From assembly GCF_036057275.1 (NCBI RefSeq), contig NZ_CP107945.1, positions 2,046,001 through 2,110,000 of the forward strand: 64,000 bases of DNA, written 5' to 3'. Source of the DNA: Streptomyces sp. NBC_00390 (GTDB taxonomy: Bacteria > Actinomycetota > Actinomycetes > Streptomycetales > Streptomycetaceae). Shown piece by piece: positions 39,979-48,842 of the stretch; positions within the stretch are counted from its first letter, which is position 1; the number at the start of each line of letters is the position of its first letter. Below the pieces are notes generated by a model. That model was not told the DNA's origin. It made no database searches and saw only the letters and a program-made list of their open reading frames with translations. Made by a program: the position numbers and the translations under genes.

Positions 39979-41544
39979 CTATTGACCGGCAGGTCCATAC
40001 CTGCCTGGCGCTTGGTGATCGGGTCGGATGGGAGTGAAGAGCGTCAACGGATCACTCCGCTGAGGTGGCACCGTCCCCGCCGGGGGGCCGGTGTCTTCCC
40101 GCTTCGTCGCCTCCTGCCGTCCGGCCCGGGGGCCGGTTGGTCCTAGGGATGCTCTGCGGGCGTTTTGTGTCTCTCCTCTACCAGGAGCGACAGGGTGATC
40201 GGCGATGGTGACGGCATGCCGGGCGATGTTCCGGGCGGCGTTCACGTCCCGGTCGACCGTCAGCGTGCAGTTGTCGCAGTGGAACGTCCTGTCCGCGAGC
40301 GTGAGGCGTGGGTCTTGCCATCCGCAGGCGGAGCAGGTCCTCCTGGAAGGCCACCCGCGATCGAGGACCGCGAAGGTGGAGCCGTACCAGGTGGTCTTGT
40401 ACATGAGTTGGCGGCGCAGTTCACCGGGTGACGCATCGACGACGGCCCGGACTGTGCCGGCTTTCCGCTTCATCCGGTGGCCGGGCTCTTCGCGGTCGGC
40501 GTGGGTCCTCCCGGCGATGTCGAGGTCCTCGACGGCGATCTCGGCAAAGCGGGTGGCGAGCTGCTTGGTCATGGTGTGCAGCACGGTGCTGCGGCGGGTC
40601 ACGACATCGTGGCGCAGCCGGGCCGCACGGCGCCGGGCTCTCCCCCGGCGCGCCGATCCTCTCTGGGTGCGCGACAGAGTCCGCTGGGCCTTGGCCAAGC
40701 GGTGCTCAGCCTTCCGCAGGTGACAGGGCCTGGCCACGAACGCCGAAGCCGCGTCGGGGGGTTCGAGGGGCCGGGAGAGGACGGCCAGGTGGCCGACGCC
40801 CAGGTCGACACCGACGCGGCCCTGCTCGCGCTGGCGCCGGGTGGGCCGCTCGGGCAGCTCGGTGGTCACCTTGCACAGCACCGACGCGTACCAGCGGTGC
40901 CCGCCCCGGGTCACGGTCACCGACTGCACCACAGCCTGGCCCCGGTCGACCAGCCGGGCCAGGCGCTTGGCCGACTCGTGCAGTCGCACCTCCCCCAGTA
41001 CCGGCATGCGCAGCCTTCTGTAGGAGGCCAGCCGGATCACCGGCTGCTTCACGTTGTGATGCAGCCGGAACGCCTCCCGCGAACGGCCCTTCTTCTTGAA
41101 CCGCGGAAAGCCGACCGGACGTCCGGCCCGCGCCCCGCGCAGCGAGTCGAGCCAGTTCTGCCACGCCCGGTCGGCATCGACGAACGCCGACTGGAGCGCG
41201 TAGGTGCTGACCTCGTGCCACCACGGACACGGCCGCTCCGGTCCCAGAACGCCCTTGGGCAGACCGCCGAGCCGGGAGTCGCCCTTGATACGGTTCAGGT
41301 GCTTCTGGATCTCCGGCTTCGTCGGCACAGGAACCCGTGTCCTCTTGCGGGCTTCCGCCTCCGGCACACCCTGCCCGACCAGTTCTTGAACTTCGCGCCG
41401 CCACTGCCGATACGCGGCCGCCTTCATCCCCAGCGCGTGGTTGAACGCCCAACGGGCCGACCCCGCATGCCGCGTGAACGCCTCGGCCTGATCCTGGGTC
41501 GGGTCCAGGGCGAACCGAAACGCCCGGAGAACCTCCCGCTGCAC
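39979..41544 (-). mobile_element. tnpB: Intact-looking TnpB (IS605-family OrfB) RNA-guided nuclease gene
   Basis: A 521-aa TnpB. The RuvC-like catalytic residues are in place: Asp247 (GVDLGVGHL), Glu339 (IAVEDLDI), Asp433 (TVDRDVNAARNI). The zinc-finger cysteines 404, 407, 423 and 426 (CSACGWQ, CDNC) are present. The N-terminus REVLRAFRFALDPTQDQAEAF is the usual start; GTG 41544 is chosen. TnpB proteins are guided by an omega RNA from the element's 3' end and cut DNA at the transposon target. No TnpA (Y1 transposase) gene is adjacent. The last 65 residues are atypical (Pro/Arg-rich) and probably read through the omega-RNA/right-end region. Confidence 0.88.
39988..40005. repeat. Short perfect hairpin at the TnpB 3' end
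   Basis: GGCAGGT (39988-39994), CCAT loop, ACCTGCC (39999-40005). IS605-type ends carry small subterminal hairpins that the transposase recognises, so this may mark the right end. It lies inside the last codons of tnpB, so the assignment is tentative. Confidence 0.4.
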
Positions 41545-41699
41545 CAACCCGCCCCTCAACCGGACCTGCCTGCCGTGGCATGGAGAACTATAGAGACGAC
41601 AGCACATCGTTGACGCCGTGGCCCCGTCGATGCGGCGCGTCGGCCACGCGCCAAGCCACACCATCGCTGACCATCGGCAAGGGAATCCACTGAACTTGA

Positions 41700-41960
41700 A
41701 TGCGTGATGTCGTCAGGTCTTGATCCGTGCCAGGGTCCAGGGTCTGGTCCGGCCAGCCGTGCGCCATGGCCCCCTTGACCAGTTCCTGCTCCAGCACAGC
41801 GAACAGCTCGTCACCGAGCAGCGGCAAGCACGCCGGTCCCTTGGAGACCAAGGTTCTCGGCCCGCCCTGGGACCAGGCCTTGCGCCAGCGCTGCACCGAC
41901 CGGACAACGACCCGCAGGTCGTGCGCGATGACCGCGCCTGGCGGTGATGTGCCCGGACTT
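41700..41960 (-). pseudogene. Remnant of an IS630-like transposase (N-terminal HTH part)
   Basis: On the minus strand PGAVIAHDLRVVVRSVQRWRKAWSQGG, then TLVSKGPACLPLLGDELFAVLE and KGAMAHGWPDQ match the N-terminal helix-turn-helix of IS630-family transposases. After GWPDQT an extra C shifts the frame: the expected WTLARIKT continuation is found one frame over, near 41715. The DDE catalytic domain is absent. The remnant directly abuts the DNA upstream of tnpB, so the TnpB element may have inserted beside or into it. Confidence 0.65.
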
Positions 41961-42072
41961 GAACAAGCCGGCTCGGCACCCCGGAACCGTCTGAGGCGCC
42001 ACCGATCAAGACAGCGCGGAGGTCCTGGACCAGAGGCCCGGGGCGGGTACCACAGCTCGCGTCGGACGGTCG

Positions 42073-43260
42073 TCAGCTCAGGCTCTGGGCCCGGCGGCGG
42101 CGCACGATGAGGAGCGTGCCCGCACCCGTGACCACCGCCGCGGCAGCCGCGCCCGTGATCGGCAGCGTCGAGGAGCCGGTCTCTGCCAGGTTGCCGCCGT
42201 TCGTCGTCGTCCCGTCGTCGCCGGTCGACGACGACCCGCCGGCCGAGCCGTCCGAGCCATTGGTCGAGCTGCCCGTCGAGCCGGTCGACCCCCCACCCGT
42301 GACGTCCAGCGTGATGTCGGCCTTGTCGTTGGCCTTGTTGGGGTCGAACGGCCGCGCTTCGGTGCTCAGCGCGACCGAGCCCTTGGCGCCCGCCACCCGC
42401 TTGTCGATCTTCAGCTCGAAGGTGTAGGTCTCTCGGCCGCCCTCATTGACCGACCGCTGACTGGTGCCGCAGGCGTACGCCTCACCCTTGGCCTCGCAGA
42501 ACCCGTGGGGCTTGACGACCGACGTTCCGGCGGGAGGCGTGATCAGGACCCTGACGAGCCGGTCCCCCTCCTTGGTCAGAACCCAGGCGGGCCCGGCGTT
42601 GGTGAACTTCACCTTCATCGTCACCGTGTCACCGACGCTCCCCTTCAACGCGGCACCCGTCACCTGGTAGTCGGCCGTGTTGACGGAGGTGACGGACACA
42701 TCGACAAATCGCGCGGACCCCTCGGACCCGGCCTGTCCCTCGACCAGTTTCACCGCCGGTGCGGTTCCCGCCACCGGCGGAGTGCCGTTCTCGTCCGCCC
42801 CAGGATCGACGTCCCCGACCCGCACGCGCAGCTCGTCGTTGAGCGCGCGGTCCAGTGCCTTGACACGGAGAGGCTTCTCGGGCGTGTAGACGACGCCCGG
42901 CTGCATCGCCTGGTCGAACGCGCACACCACGATCCACCTCTCGGGCATCTCGTCGTAGGACGGGACCTGCTGTGCCAGGCAGTTGGAGGGAACCTCCGCG
43001 AAGTCGAGTCCCCGGGTGACGGAGTAGGAGACCCACACCTTCTCGGCGGCCCCGGTGCCCTTGTTCGCCACAGTGACCGGCAGATCGAAGCTGCTCCCCG
43101 GTTTCACGCTGTCGATCGGCTCGATGCCTCCAATGACCAATTCGGGTGCGGTTTCATCGGCGAAGGCGGCGGGATCCGCGACCAGCGCGATCAGGCCGGC
43201 AGCGCCGAGGGCGGCGACAGCCGCACGGGAGGCGCGACGGTTGTGCGGGGGCATCGGCAT
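42073..43260 (-). CDS. Secreted, sortase-anchored (LAxTG) surface protein
   Basis: A 395-aa protein. A signal peptide (residues 1-34, ending DPAAFADE) is followed by two DUF11/CARDB-like beta domains: IDSVKPGSSFDLPVTVANKG and GSVGDTVTMKVKFTNAGP. Next comes a Gly/Ser/Thr-rich linker, then LAETG, a hydrophobic helix (AAAAAVVTGAGTLLIV) and RRRRAQSLS. LAxTG is the motif cleaved by class E sortases of Streptomyces, so the protein should be linked to peptidoglycan. Function beyond surface display is unknown. ATG 43260. Confidence 0.88.
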   Translation of the reverse strand: MPMPPHNRRASRAAVAALGAAGLIALVADPAAFADETAPELVIGGIEPIDSVKPGSSFDLPVTVANKGTGAAEKVWVSYSVTRGLDFAEVPSNCLAQQVPSYDEMPERWIVVCAFDQAMQPGVVYTPEKPLRVKALDRALNDELRVRVGDVDPGADENGTPPVAGTAPAVKLVEGQAGSEGSARFVDVSVTSVNTADYQVTGAALKGSVGDTVTMKVKFTNAGPAWVLTKEGDRLVRVLITPPAGTSVVKPHGFCEAKGEAYACGTSQRSVNEGGRETYTFELKIDKRVAGAKGSVALSTEARPFDPNKANDKADITLDVTGGGSTGSTGSSTNGSDGSAGGSSSTGDDGTTTNGGNLAETGSSTLPITGAAAAAVVTGAGTLLIVRRRRAQSLS

Positions 43261-43915
43261 GGAGAGAACCTCTGTCGGGACGCGGGCAAACGGACGGTGT
43301 CTTCCAGGAGAACAGCCCTTCGGTCGCTAGACTCTTGACGATCCCGAACGGTTGCACGTCCGGTGCCTCCTCCGCCGTGCGATCGCACCTACCGGACGCC
43401 GTGAGCCCCGCCCCGATGTCGACACCGATTGCCATTGCGCGGTGGTTGGAGAAGGATCGGCTGCCCACCGGCTGAGCCACTGAGTCCCGCCAACTGACGT
43501 GCTCACCCGCCAGATGAAGCGCTCCGTCTCAGTCAGCCCCTGCCGACACCACGCTTCGAAGGTCAGTAACCGCACGACAATGCAACTTCCAGTGCGCATT
43601 GGAATATGTCTGACCTCTTGCGGCCACGGCCCGCATCGGCAGCGATCCCCCATAGCCTGAACAGCAGTTGTCTTGCCGCCGCAAATTGCCGCTGATACCG
43701 TTTCCTACCGTCGCACGGCTATCACGAGAGCACCGAAGTCCAGGTTCCCCTGGATCGACGGGCCGGATATCGCGTTCGCAGGTGGGGTCATTTTCCCACT
43801 GCGGAAGCCATGTTCGGCACAGTATGTCGCCCTGGTAGCCCTGAACCGCCTCATTCTCCCCTGAACTCCTCGGCAAACAAGGCAATTCACACCCACGTAG
43901 GGATGAGAGATCAAC
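43261..43915. other. Intergenic region before cluster B
   Basis: About 650 bp between the leftward sortase substrate and the rightward polyprenyl synthase gene, with lower GC in the right half. Several short frames are open but none looks coding. It likely contains the polyprenyl synthase promoter; no operator was recognised. Confidence 0.4.
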
Positions 43916-44950
43916 GTGAACAGCATTTCCATACACCGCGACGCGCTGGAGATGATGGCCGAGGCGCGTGAGCTGATCTCTCCCCTGCACCGATCCACCA
44001 TTGCCGCCTTGCCGCAAGAGACCGGACACATAGCCGGCTACCACATCGGATGGTGGGATGCGAACGGCCGGCAGTGCAAGGAAACCGGAAAATACGTCAG
44101 GCCGACCCTTGCCATCGCCTGTGCTCGCGCGATAGGCGGCGAGACCGCGGTGGAGTCCGCCATCCCTGCGGCTGTGGCGGTCGAGTTGGTCCATGACTTC
44201 TCCCTCCTTCACGACGATGTCATGGACAAGGGCCTGGTCCGCCGTCACCGGGCGACAGCGTGGTCCTTGTTCGGGACCCCGAAGGCCGTGCTGACAGGCG
44301 ATCTGCTCGTCGCCAACGCATACCGGCTGCTCGCGTCCTCGGGCCGTGACACCTCAGGCCGATCGGTCGGGATCCTGGCTCAGACCGTCCTTGACCTTTG
44401 CGTCGGGCAGGCGATGGACCTCGCGTTCGAGAACCGCGCCGAGGTGACTCTCGCCGAGACCAAGGCAATGGTGACGGGCAAGACCGGCGCGCTGATCGCC
44501 GGTGCTTGTGAGCTCGGCGCGGTCGCGGCCGGCGCCGGTGCCGACGTCGCGGCTGTCATGCGCGCATTCGGTGGTCATCTGGGAATGCTGTTCCAGTTGG
44601 TCGATGACATTCTCGGCGTGTGGGGAGACCCCAGCGTGACCGGTAAGCCTGTCGGGGCCGATGTCGCATCGCGAAAGAAGAGCCTCCCTGTCGTCGCCGC
44701 GCTGGAGGCAGGAACCGATGCGTCGCGCAGCTTGTCCACCCTCTACAGCAGTGCCGCACCTCTCACGAGTGAAGAGGTCACTGATGCAACGCAGTGGATC
44801 GAGGAGGCCGGCGGGAGGGAATGGGCCGAGGCGGAGTCAACCCGTCTGTGCCAGGCAGCTCAGGAGTGCCTCGAACAAGTGGGAGCGGATGTCCGGGCAG
44901 TCAATGACCTGCTGTCACTGATGCGGTTCCTCGTGGAACGAAAGGCGTGA
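43916..44950 (+). CDS. Polyprenyl diphosphate synthase (cluster B)
   Basis: A 344-aa trans-isoprenyl diphosphate synthase. First Asp-rich motif DDVMD at 100-104 (SLLHDDVMDKGLVRR), later GKTGALIAGACELG, second Asp-rich region FQLVDDILGVWGD at about 227-238 and GKPVGADVASRKKSLPVV. It condenses IPP with allylic diphosphates to give a C15 or C20 chain. Phe lies five residues before the DDxxD, which alone does not set chain length. GTG 43916 starts the gene. It supplies the prenyl donor for the UbiA-family enzyme on the opposite strand. Confidence 0.9.
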   Translation: MNSISIHRDALEMMAEARELISPLHRSTIAALPQETGHIAGYHIGWWDANGRQCKETGKYVRPTLAIACARAIGGETAVESAIPAAVAVELVHDFSLLHDDVMDKGLVRRHRATAWSLFGTPKAVLTGDLLVANAYRLLASSGRDTSGRSVGILAQTVLDLCVGQAMDLAFENRAEVTLAETKAMVTGKTGALIAGACELGAVAAGAGADVAAVMRAFGGHLGMLFQLVDDILGVWGDPSVTGKPVGADVASRKKSLPVVAALEAGTDASRSLSTLYSSAAPLTSEEVTDATQWIEEAGGREWAEAESTRLCQAAQECLEQVGADVRAVNDLLSLMRFLVERKA

Positions 44951-45709
44951 CGGCAGCCGAGAAGTGACGGCTGCCGAACTCACGCTGCTGCCACGCGTGG
45001 TGACGAGCCGATCGCGTGGCAGCGAGCAGGTTGGTTGCACTTGACCAGAGTTGGTCGAAATCAGCCAATGGGTACGGACGTGTTGACCAAGGGACACGCC
45101 CCTCGGACACGGACGGCTCGACCAGCACCATCCCACCGGAGCCGTGGACCCCGGCGCCCACCCGACGCGACAGCCGGGCCCGCATCATGCTCACGACCAC
45201 ACCGAACGCCCGAGCAGCCCGCCCGGAATCGACGGGCCGTCAAGCCGCCTGCCCGGGCGCCTGGGAACCGGTTGCCTCATCCACGACCAGCGGCTCCGAT
45301 TACACCTCAGCCTCCGTTGCATACGCAACGAGCGGACGGAGCCCGAGCCCGCTTCGGTGGCGTGAGCATGATCACGGGGAAACCTGATGTACAGCCGAGG
45401 TGACGGTGTGACAGGTTGTCACTCAGGCGGCTGCTGTTGCAACTTCGGTGCGCGGGCCATCAACTTCGTGCACCGGGAGCTCACCTGCTCAACCAGAGCG
45501 GTCAATGAGAGCGACCGTGGCACCTCCGCCGCGAGCAAGAGCCTCAGCTCTCATGACGAGGCTCGGTCCCGGAGTCCACACCCGGCAGCCTGACGATCAC
45601 AGCCATCCGCTGTCGACGGGCCGCCACCGCAGTCGAACAGCCGCGGAACTGGCCTTGAACCGCATTGCTGTTGAACCAATCGCTTCCACGTGAAGATACC
45701 GGGGGGGAT
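44951..45709. other. Long intergenic region in cluster B, no gene recognised
   Basis: About 760 bp of lower-GC sequence between the polyprenyl synthase and the regulator. Short open frames have poor codon bias. A GGGGGGG run just before ATG 45710 is the regulator's ribosome site. It may be promoter plus decayed DNA. Confidence 0.4.
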
Positions 45710-46576
45710 ATGACTCACGCAAAGCGCGAATTGCGTGCAACGACTGAGATCAATGAGCCGATGAGACAACTGCTCCAGCTGATCGAGCTGCAGGAGCAGT
45801 CTATAGCATCATGCGCGGAACATGCACAATCACTCCAGAAGCAGGTTGCTGCGCTGGCGTCGTGCATGTGGCCTCCACTGCACCGGGCGTCAGAACTGGA
45901 GATCGTGAAGGATGCCGATCGGATAGCAGAAATCCAGGACAGCATCGTCGAGCTGCCCGCAGAAGAGATCATGCTGTTGAGGCCCGCATTTGGATCGTCG
46001 GACGAGACAAACCGCGAGATGGAACGCCTTCAGCGCGCCCGGGAACGCGGGACAACGGTCCGATGTATTCAGCAGCATCTGCACAGCAGTCTGCGGATCC
46101 GTTCCCGCTTTCGACAGCTCGAATCACTGGGCTGCCAAGTACGCACGTCGCCCCTGATCCCTTTCCAGGCGACCATAGTTGACAACACACTGTCATTCGT
46201 CTCGACAGACGTCGACGGGACGACCGAAAAGATGCTCCTGGTCACGAATCCGAATCTTGTCGGATGTCTGCGTCGTGTCTTCGAGTTCTGCTGGAACGCC
46301 GCGAGCGACAGCACCGCACAACCGCAGTTGGAGATCTGCAGCTCTGGGCATCCCGAGGCCGATGTGAGCCGGCCCCGTACACCCGAGCTGCCGAAGGACC
46401 AGCTGACGGTGTTGCGTCTCTGGGCGAGTGGCCGACCCGATACCGCCATCGCACGAGAGCTGCAGATCTCACCCAGGACGCTTCGAAGGACGACCGCGAT
46501 GCTGATGCGACGACTCGGCGTCAGTACCAGATTCGAAGCCGGCATGGTCGCCACCCGTTTAGGTCTCCTCAGTTGA
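45710..46576 (+). CDS. LuxR-type regulator of cluster B with a TTA codon
   Basis: A 288-aa regulator. The N-terminal half is a helical/sensor region (LLQLIELQEQSIASCAEHAQ; ELPAEEIMLLRP) like TrmB-linked sensors. The C-terminal helix-turn-helix (LPKDQLTVLRLWASGRPDTAIARELQISPRTLRRTTAML) is LuxR-like and related to that at 2564-3541. ATG 45710 follows a GGGGGGG stretch; an upstream TTG would add 15 residues. The fifth codon before the stop is TTA (46559-46561), so full translation probably needs the bldA tRNA, a hallmark of Streptomyces secondary-metabolism regulators. Confidence 0.82.
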   Translation: MTHAKRELRATTEINEPMRQLLQLIELQEQSIASCAEHAQSLQKQVAALASCMWPPLHRASELEIVKDADRIAEIQDSIVELPAEEIMLLRPAFGSSDETNREMERLQRARERGTTVRCIQQHLHSSLRIRSRFRQLESLGCQVRTSPLIPFQATIVDNTLSFVSTDVDGTTEKMLLVTNPNLVGCLRRVFEFCWNAASDSTAQPQLEICSSGHPEADVSRPRTPELPKDQLTVLRLWASGRPDTAIARELQISPRTLRRTTAMLMRRLGVSTRFEAGMVATRLGLLS

Positions 46577-46596
46577 CCGGTTCGCGCGCCGGTCAA
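46573..46596. terminator. Hairpin between regulator and MMPL gene
   Basis: TTGACCGG (46573-46580), 8-nt loop, CCGGTCAA (46589-46596). It includes the regulator's stop codon and separates it from the convergent MMPL gene (stop 46623). Confidence 0.6.
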
Positions 46597-46622
46597 CGCG
46601 GCTGAACAGCCGGCCGACGGCT

Positions 46623-48779
46623 TCACTCCCGTAGACGAACTCGCTCGAGTCCAGGACGTGCCGGACGCGGAGACCACCAGTTCCACGTTCCGGCGATGCG
46701 CATGAACGCCGGCACAAGGACGACACGCACCAGAGTTGCGTCCACCAGAACGGCCAGCGTCAGTCCGAGACCGAGCATCCGCATGAGGGAGACGCCGCTG
46801 GTGGCGATGCCTGCGAATACGACGGCCATCATCACCGCGGCTGCCGTCACCACCCGGCCCGACCGTGCCAGACCGACTGCGACCGCAGTGTCGTTGTCGG
46901 CTCTGGTGCGTCCGGACTTCTCCCACTCCTCGCTGAACCGGGCGAGCAGGAACACCTCGTAGTCCATGGAGAGCCCGAACGCGATGCAGAACAACAGCAC
47001 CGGAACCGTTGCGACGGTGTAGCCGGTACTCGTCGTGCCGAGAGCGCCGAGATGACCGTCCTGGAAGATCCAGACCATCGCCCCGAAGCTCGCGGTCAGC
47101 GAAAGCGTATTGAGAACAAGGGCTTTCAAAGGCATCACCACACTGCCGGTGAGCAGCAGCAAGAGCACGAACGTGGTGGCGGCGATCCAGGCCAGCGCCT
47201 TGGGTATACCCCGGGCGATGCTCTCGGCGGTGTCGCGGGTCTGCGGCCCCAGACCGTCCAACAGGATGTGCCCCGGGGCGGAAACCGTCCGCAACGCGTC
47301 CAACTGCCGTGCCGCCTCCGAGGAATACGGGTTCAGCGGAGTCTGCACCGTCAGGTACGCCACCCTCGCCTTCATCGCTGCAGGCTCGCCCGGACCCACC
47401 CGCTGTCCGCCGATGTACGAACCAGCCGGGGCAACAACGGATTTCACGGACTCGACCCGCGACAGGGCCTCGGCGTAGGACTCGACCTCGTCCGGATCGC
47501 CTATGTCCTCCACGACGATGCGTACGGCGCCCGCGACGTTTTCGTCGAATCCGTTCCGTATCTTGTCGCCCACCTGGTGCGACTGCGCGCTCACCGGGAG
47601 AACGCGGTCGTCGGGGAGGCCGAGCCGCAGACCGAGGACCGGTGCCACGGACACCAGCAGCAGGGCGAGCACGGGCAGGGCGAACACCACCGGTCGGCGC
47701 TGCACCGCCACTGCCACCCTGTAGAGCCACGAGGATTCGACCGTACCCGCCTCACGCAGCGGCTTCCGGTTGATCCGGGTGCCGAAAAGGCTCAGCAGCG
47801 CGGGAACCACGGTCAAGGCCAGCACGATCGACAGGGCGACCACAGCCACGCCGGCGTACCCGATCGACTTCAGGAAGTAGATGGGGAAGAACGTCATGCC
47901 GATCAACGCGATACCGACGACGAGACCGGAGTACACAACCGCCCGCCCACCGCGCCGCAGCGCGACCGCGATCGCCTCGTGCTGTCCCCGGCCCTCGGCG
48001 ATCTCCTCGCGGAACCGTCCGATGACGAGCAACGAGTAGTCGATCGCCAGCGCCAGGCCGAGCCCGGTGGCGATGTTCATCGCGAACACCGACAGGTCGG
48101 TCACCAGCGTCAGCAGATACAACACCGCGGTGGTACCGACGATGGCGGTGATTCCGACCACGAGCGGGATCGCGGCCGCCACCCAGCTTCGCAGGAACCG
48201 GACCAGCAGGAGGAACGTCAACACGATCGCGATCGACTCGGCCACGGCGAGGTCACGCGCCGAGATCGTGCCTATCTCCGAGAAGGCCATGGCCTGTCCG
48301 CCAGCGGTGACGGTGGCCCCGTCGGCTTCGCCGGTGTACCGGTCGGACAGGTCCTTGGCGGTCTTCTGCGCGGCATTGTCGTCGCCCTTCAGCGTGGCGA
48401 CGACGAGTCCGACGTGGCCGTCGCTGCTGATCAGGTGCGCACCGCCCTGCGGTGGGGTCCACGGCGAGGCGACCGTCTCCACGCGCTCGTCCTGCCGCAG
48501 CCCGGCGACGATGGCCTTGGCCCGGGCCGTGGTCCGCGCATCCGTCGTGCCCTGCGCTGATTCGACGGCGAGGATGAACTGTGCTCCGGACAGACCGAAT
48601 TCGTCGGCCAGTACGTTCGCAGCTCGGGAGGATTCCGCACCAGGATCCAGGAACCCGCCGGCCAACAGCCGGTCGGAGACCTTCGATCCGAGCACACCGC
48701 ACAGGACGAAGGCCAGACCGGCGAGCGCCAGTACGACTTTCGGGGCACGGATGGAGAATCCGGCCAGACGGTCAATCAT
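46623..48779 (-). CDS. MMPL/RND-family exporter (cluster B)
   Basis: A 718-aa protein with two repeats of one helix, a large extracytoplasmic loop and five helices, as in MmpL/actinorhodin-type exporters. Motifs: ATGLGLALAIDYSLLVIGRFREE in the first half, FGLSMDYEVFLLARFSEEWEKSG in the second (the Asp-Tyr pairs carry the proton relay). It likely exports a lipophilic product. Last gene of the long leftward operon starting near 57 kb; 63 bp after the P450 gene. ATG 48779. Confidence 0.88.
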   Translation of the reverse strand: MIDRLAGFSIRAPKVVLALAGLAFVLCGVLGSKVSDRLLAGGFLDPGAESSRAANVLADEFGLSGAQFILAVESAQGTTDARTTARAKAIVAGLRQDERVETVASPWTPPQGGAHLISSDGHVGLVVATLKGDDNAAQKTAKDLSDRYTGEADGATVTAGGQAMAFSEIGTISARDLAVAESIAIVLTFLLLVRFLRSWVAAAIPLVVGITAIVGTTAVLYLLTLVTDLSVFAMNIATGLGLALAIDYSLLVIGRFREEIAEGRGQHEAIAVALRRGGRAVVYSGLVVGIALIGMTFFPIYFLKSIGYAGVAVVALSIVLALTVVPALLSLFGTRINRKPLREAGTVESSWLYRVAVAVQRRPVVFALPVLALLLVSVAPVLGLRLGLPDDRVLPVSAQSHQVGDKIRNGFDENVAGAVRIVVEDIGDPDEVESYAEALSRVESVKSVVAPAGSYIGGQRVGPGEPAAMKARVAYLTVQTPLNPYSSEAARQLDALRTVSAPGHILLDGLGPQTRDTAESIARGIPKALAWIAATTFVLLLLLTGSVVMPLKALVLNTLSLTASFGAMVWIFQDGHLGALGTTSTGYTVATVPVLLFCIAFGLSMDYEVFLLARFSEEWEKSGRTRADNDTAVAVGLARSGRVVTAAAVMMAVVFAGIATSGVSLMRMLGLGLTLAVLVDATLVRVVLVPAFMRIAGTWNWWSPRPARPGLERVRLRE

Positions 48780-48842
48780 GTCTCCTCTTTCGATTCTCTG
48801 CTGTCTGCAGATCGGTCGGCTCAGGAAGACGGCACCCGGCCG

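Noticed and set aside
43327..43653. Minus-strand frames upstream of cluster B that looked vaguely transposase-like
   Set aside because: No helix-turn-helix or DDE motif could be identified, so no mobile element is called.
45387..45693. Short Cys/Ser-rich frames between polyprenyl synthase and regulator
   Set aside because: A CCCNF-type Cys cluster drew attention as a possible precursor peptide, but codon bias and ribosome site are absent and no maturation enzyme is near.
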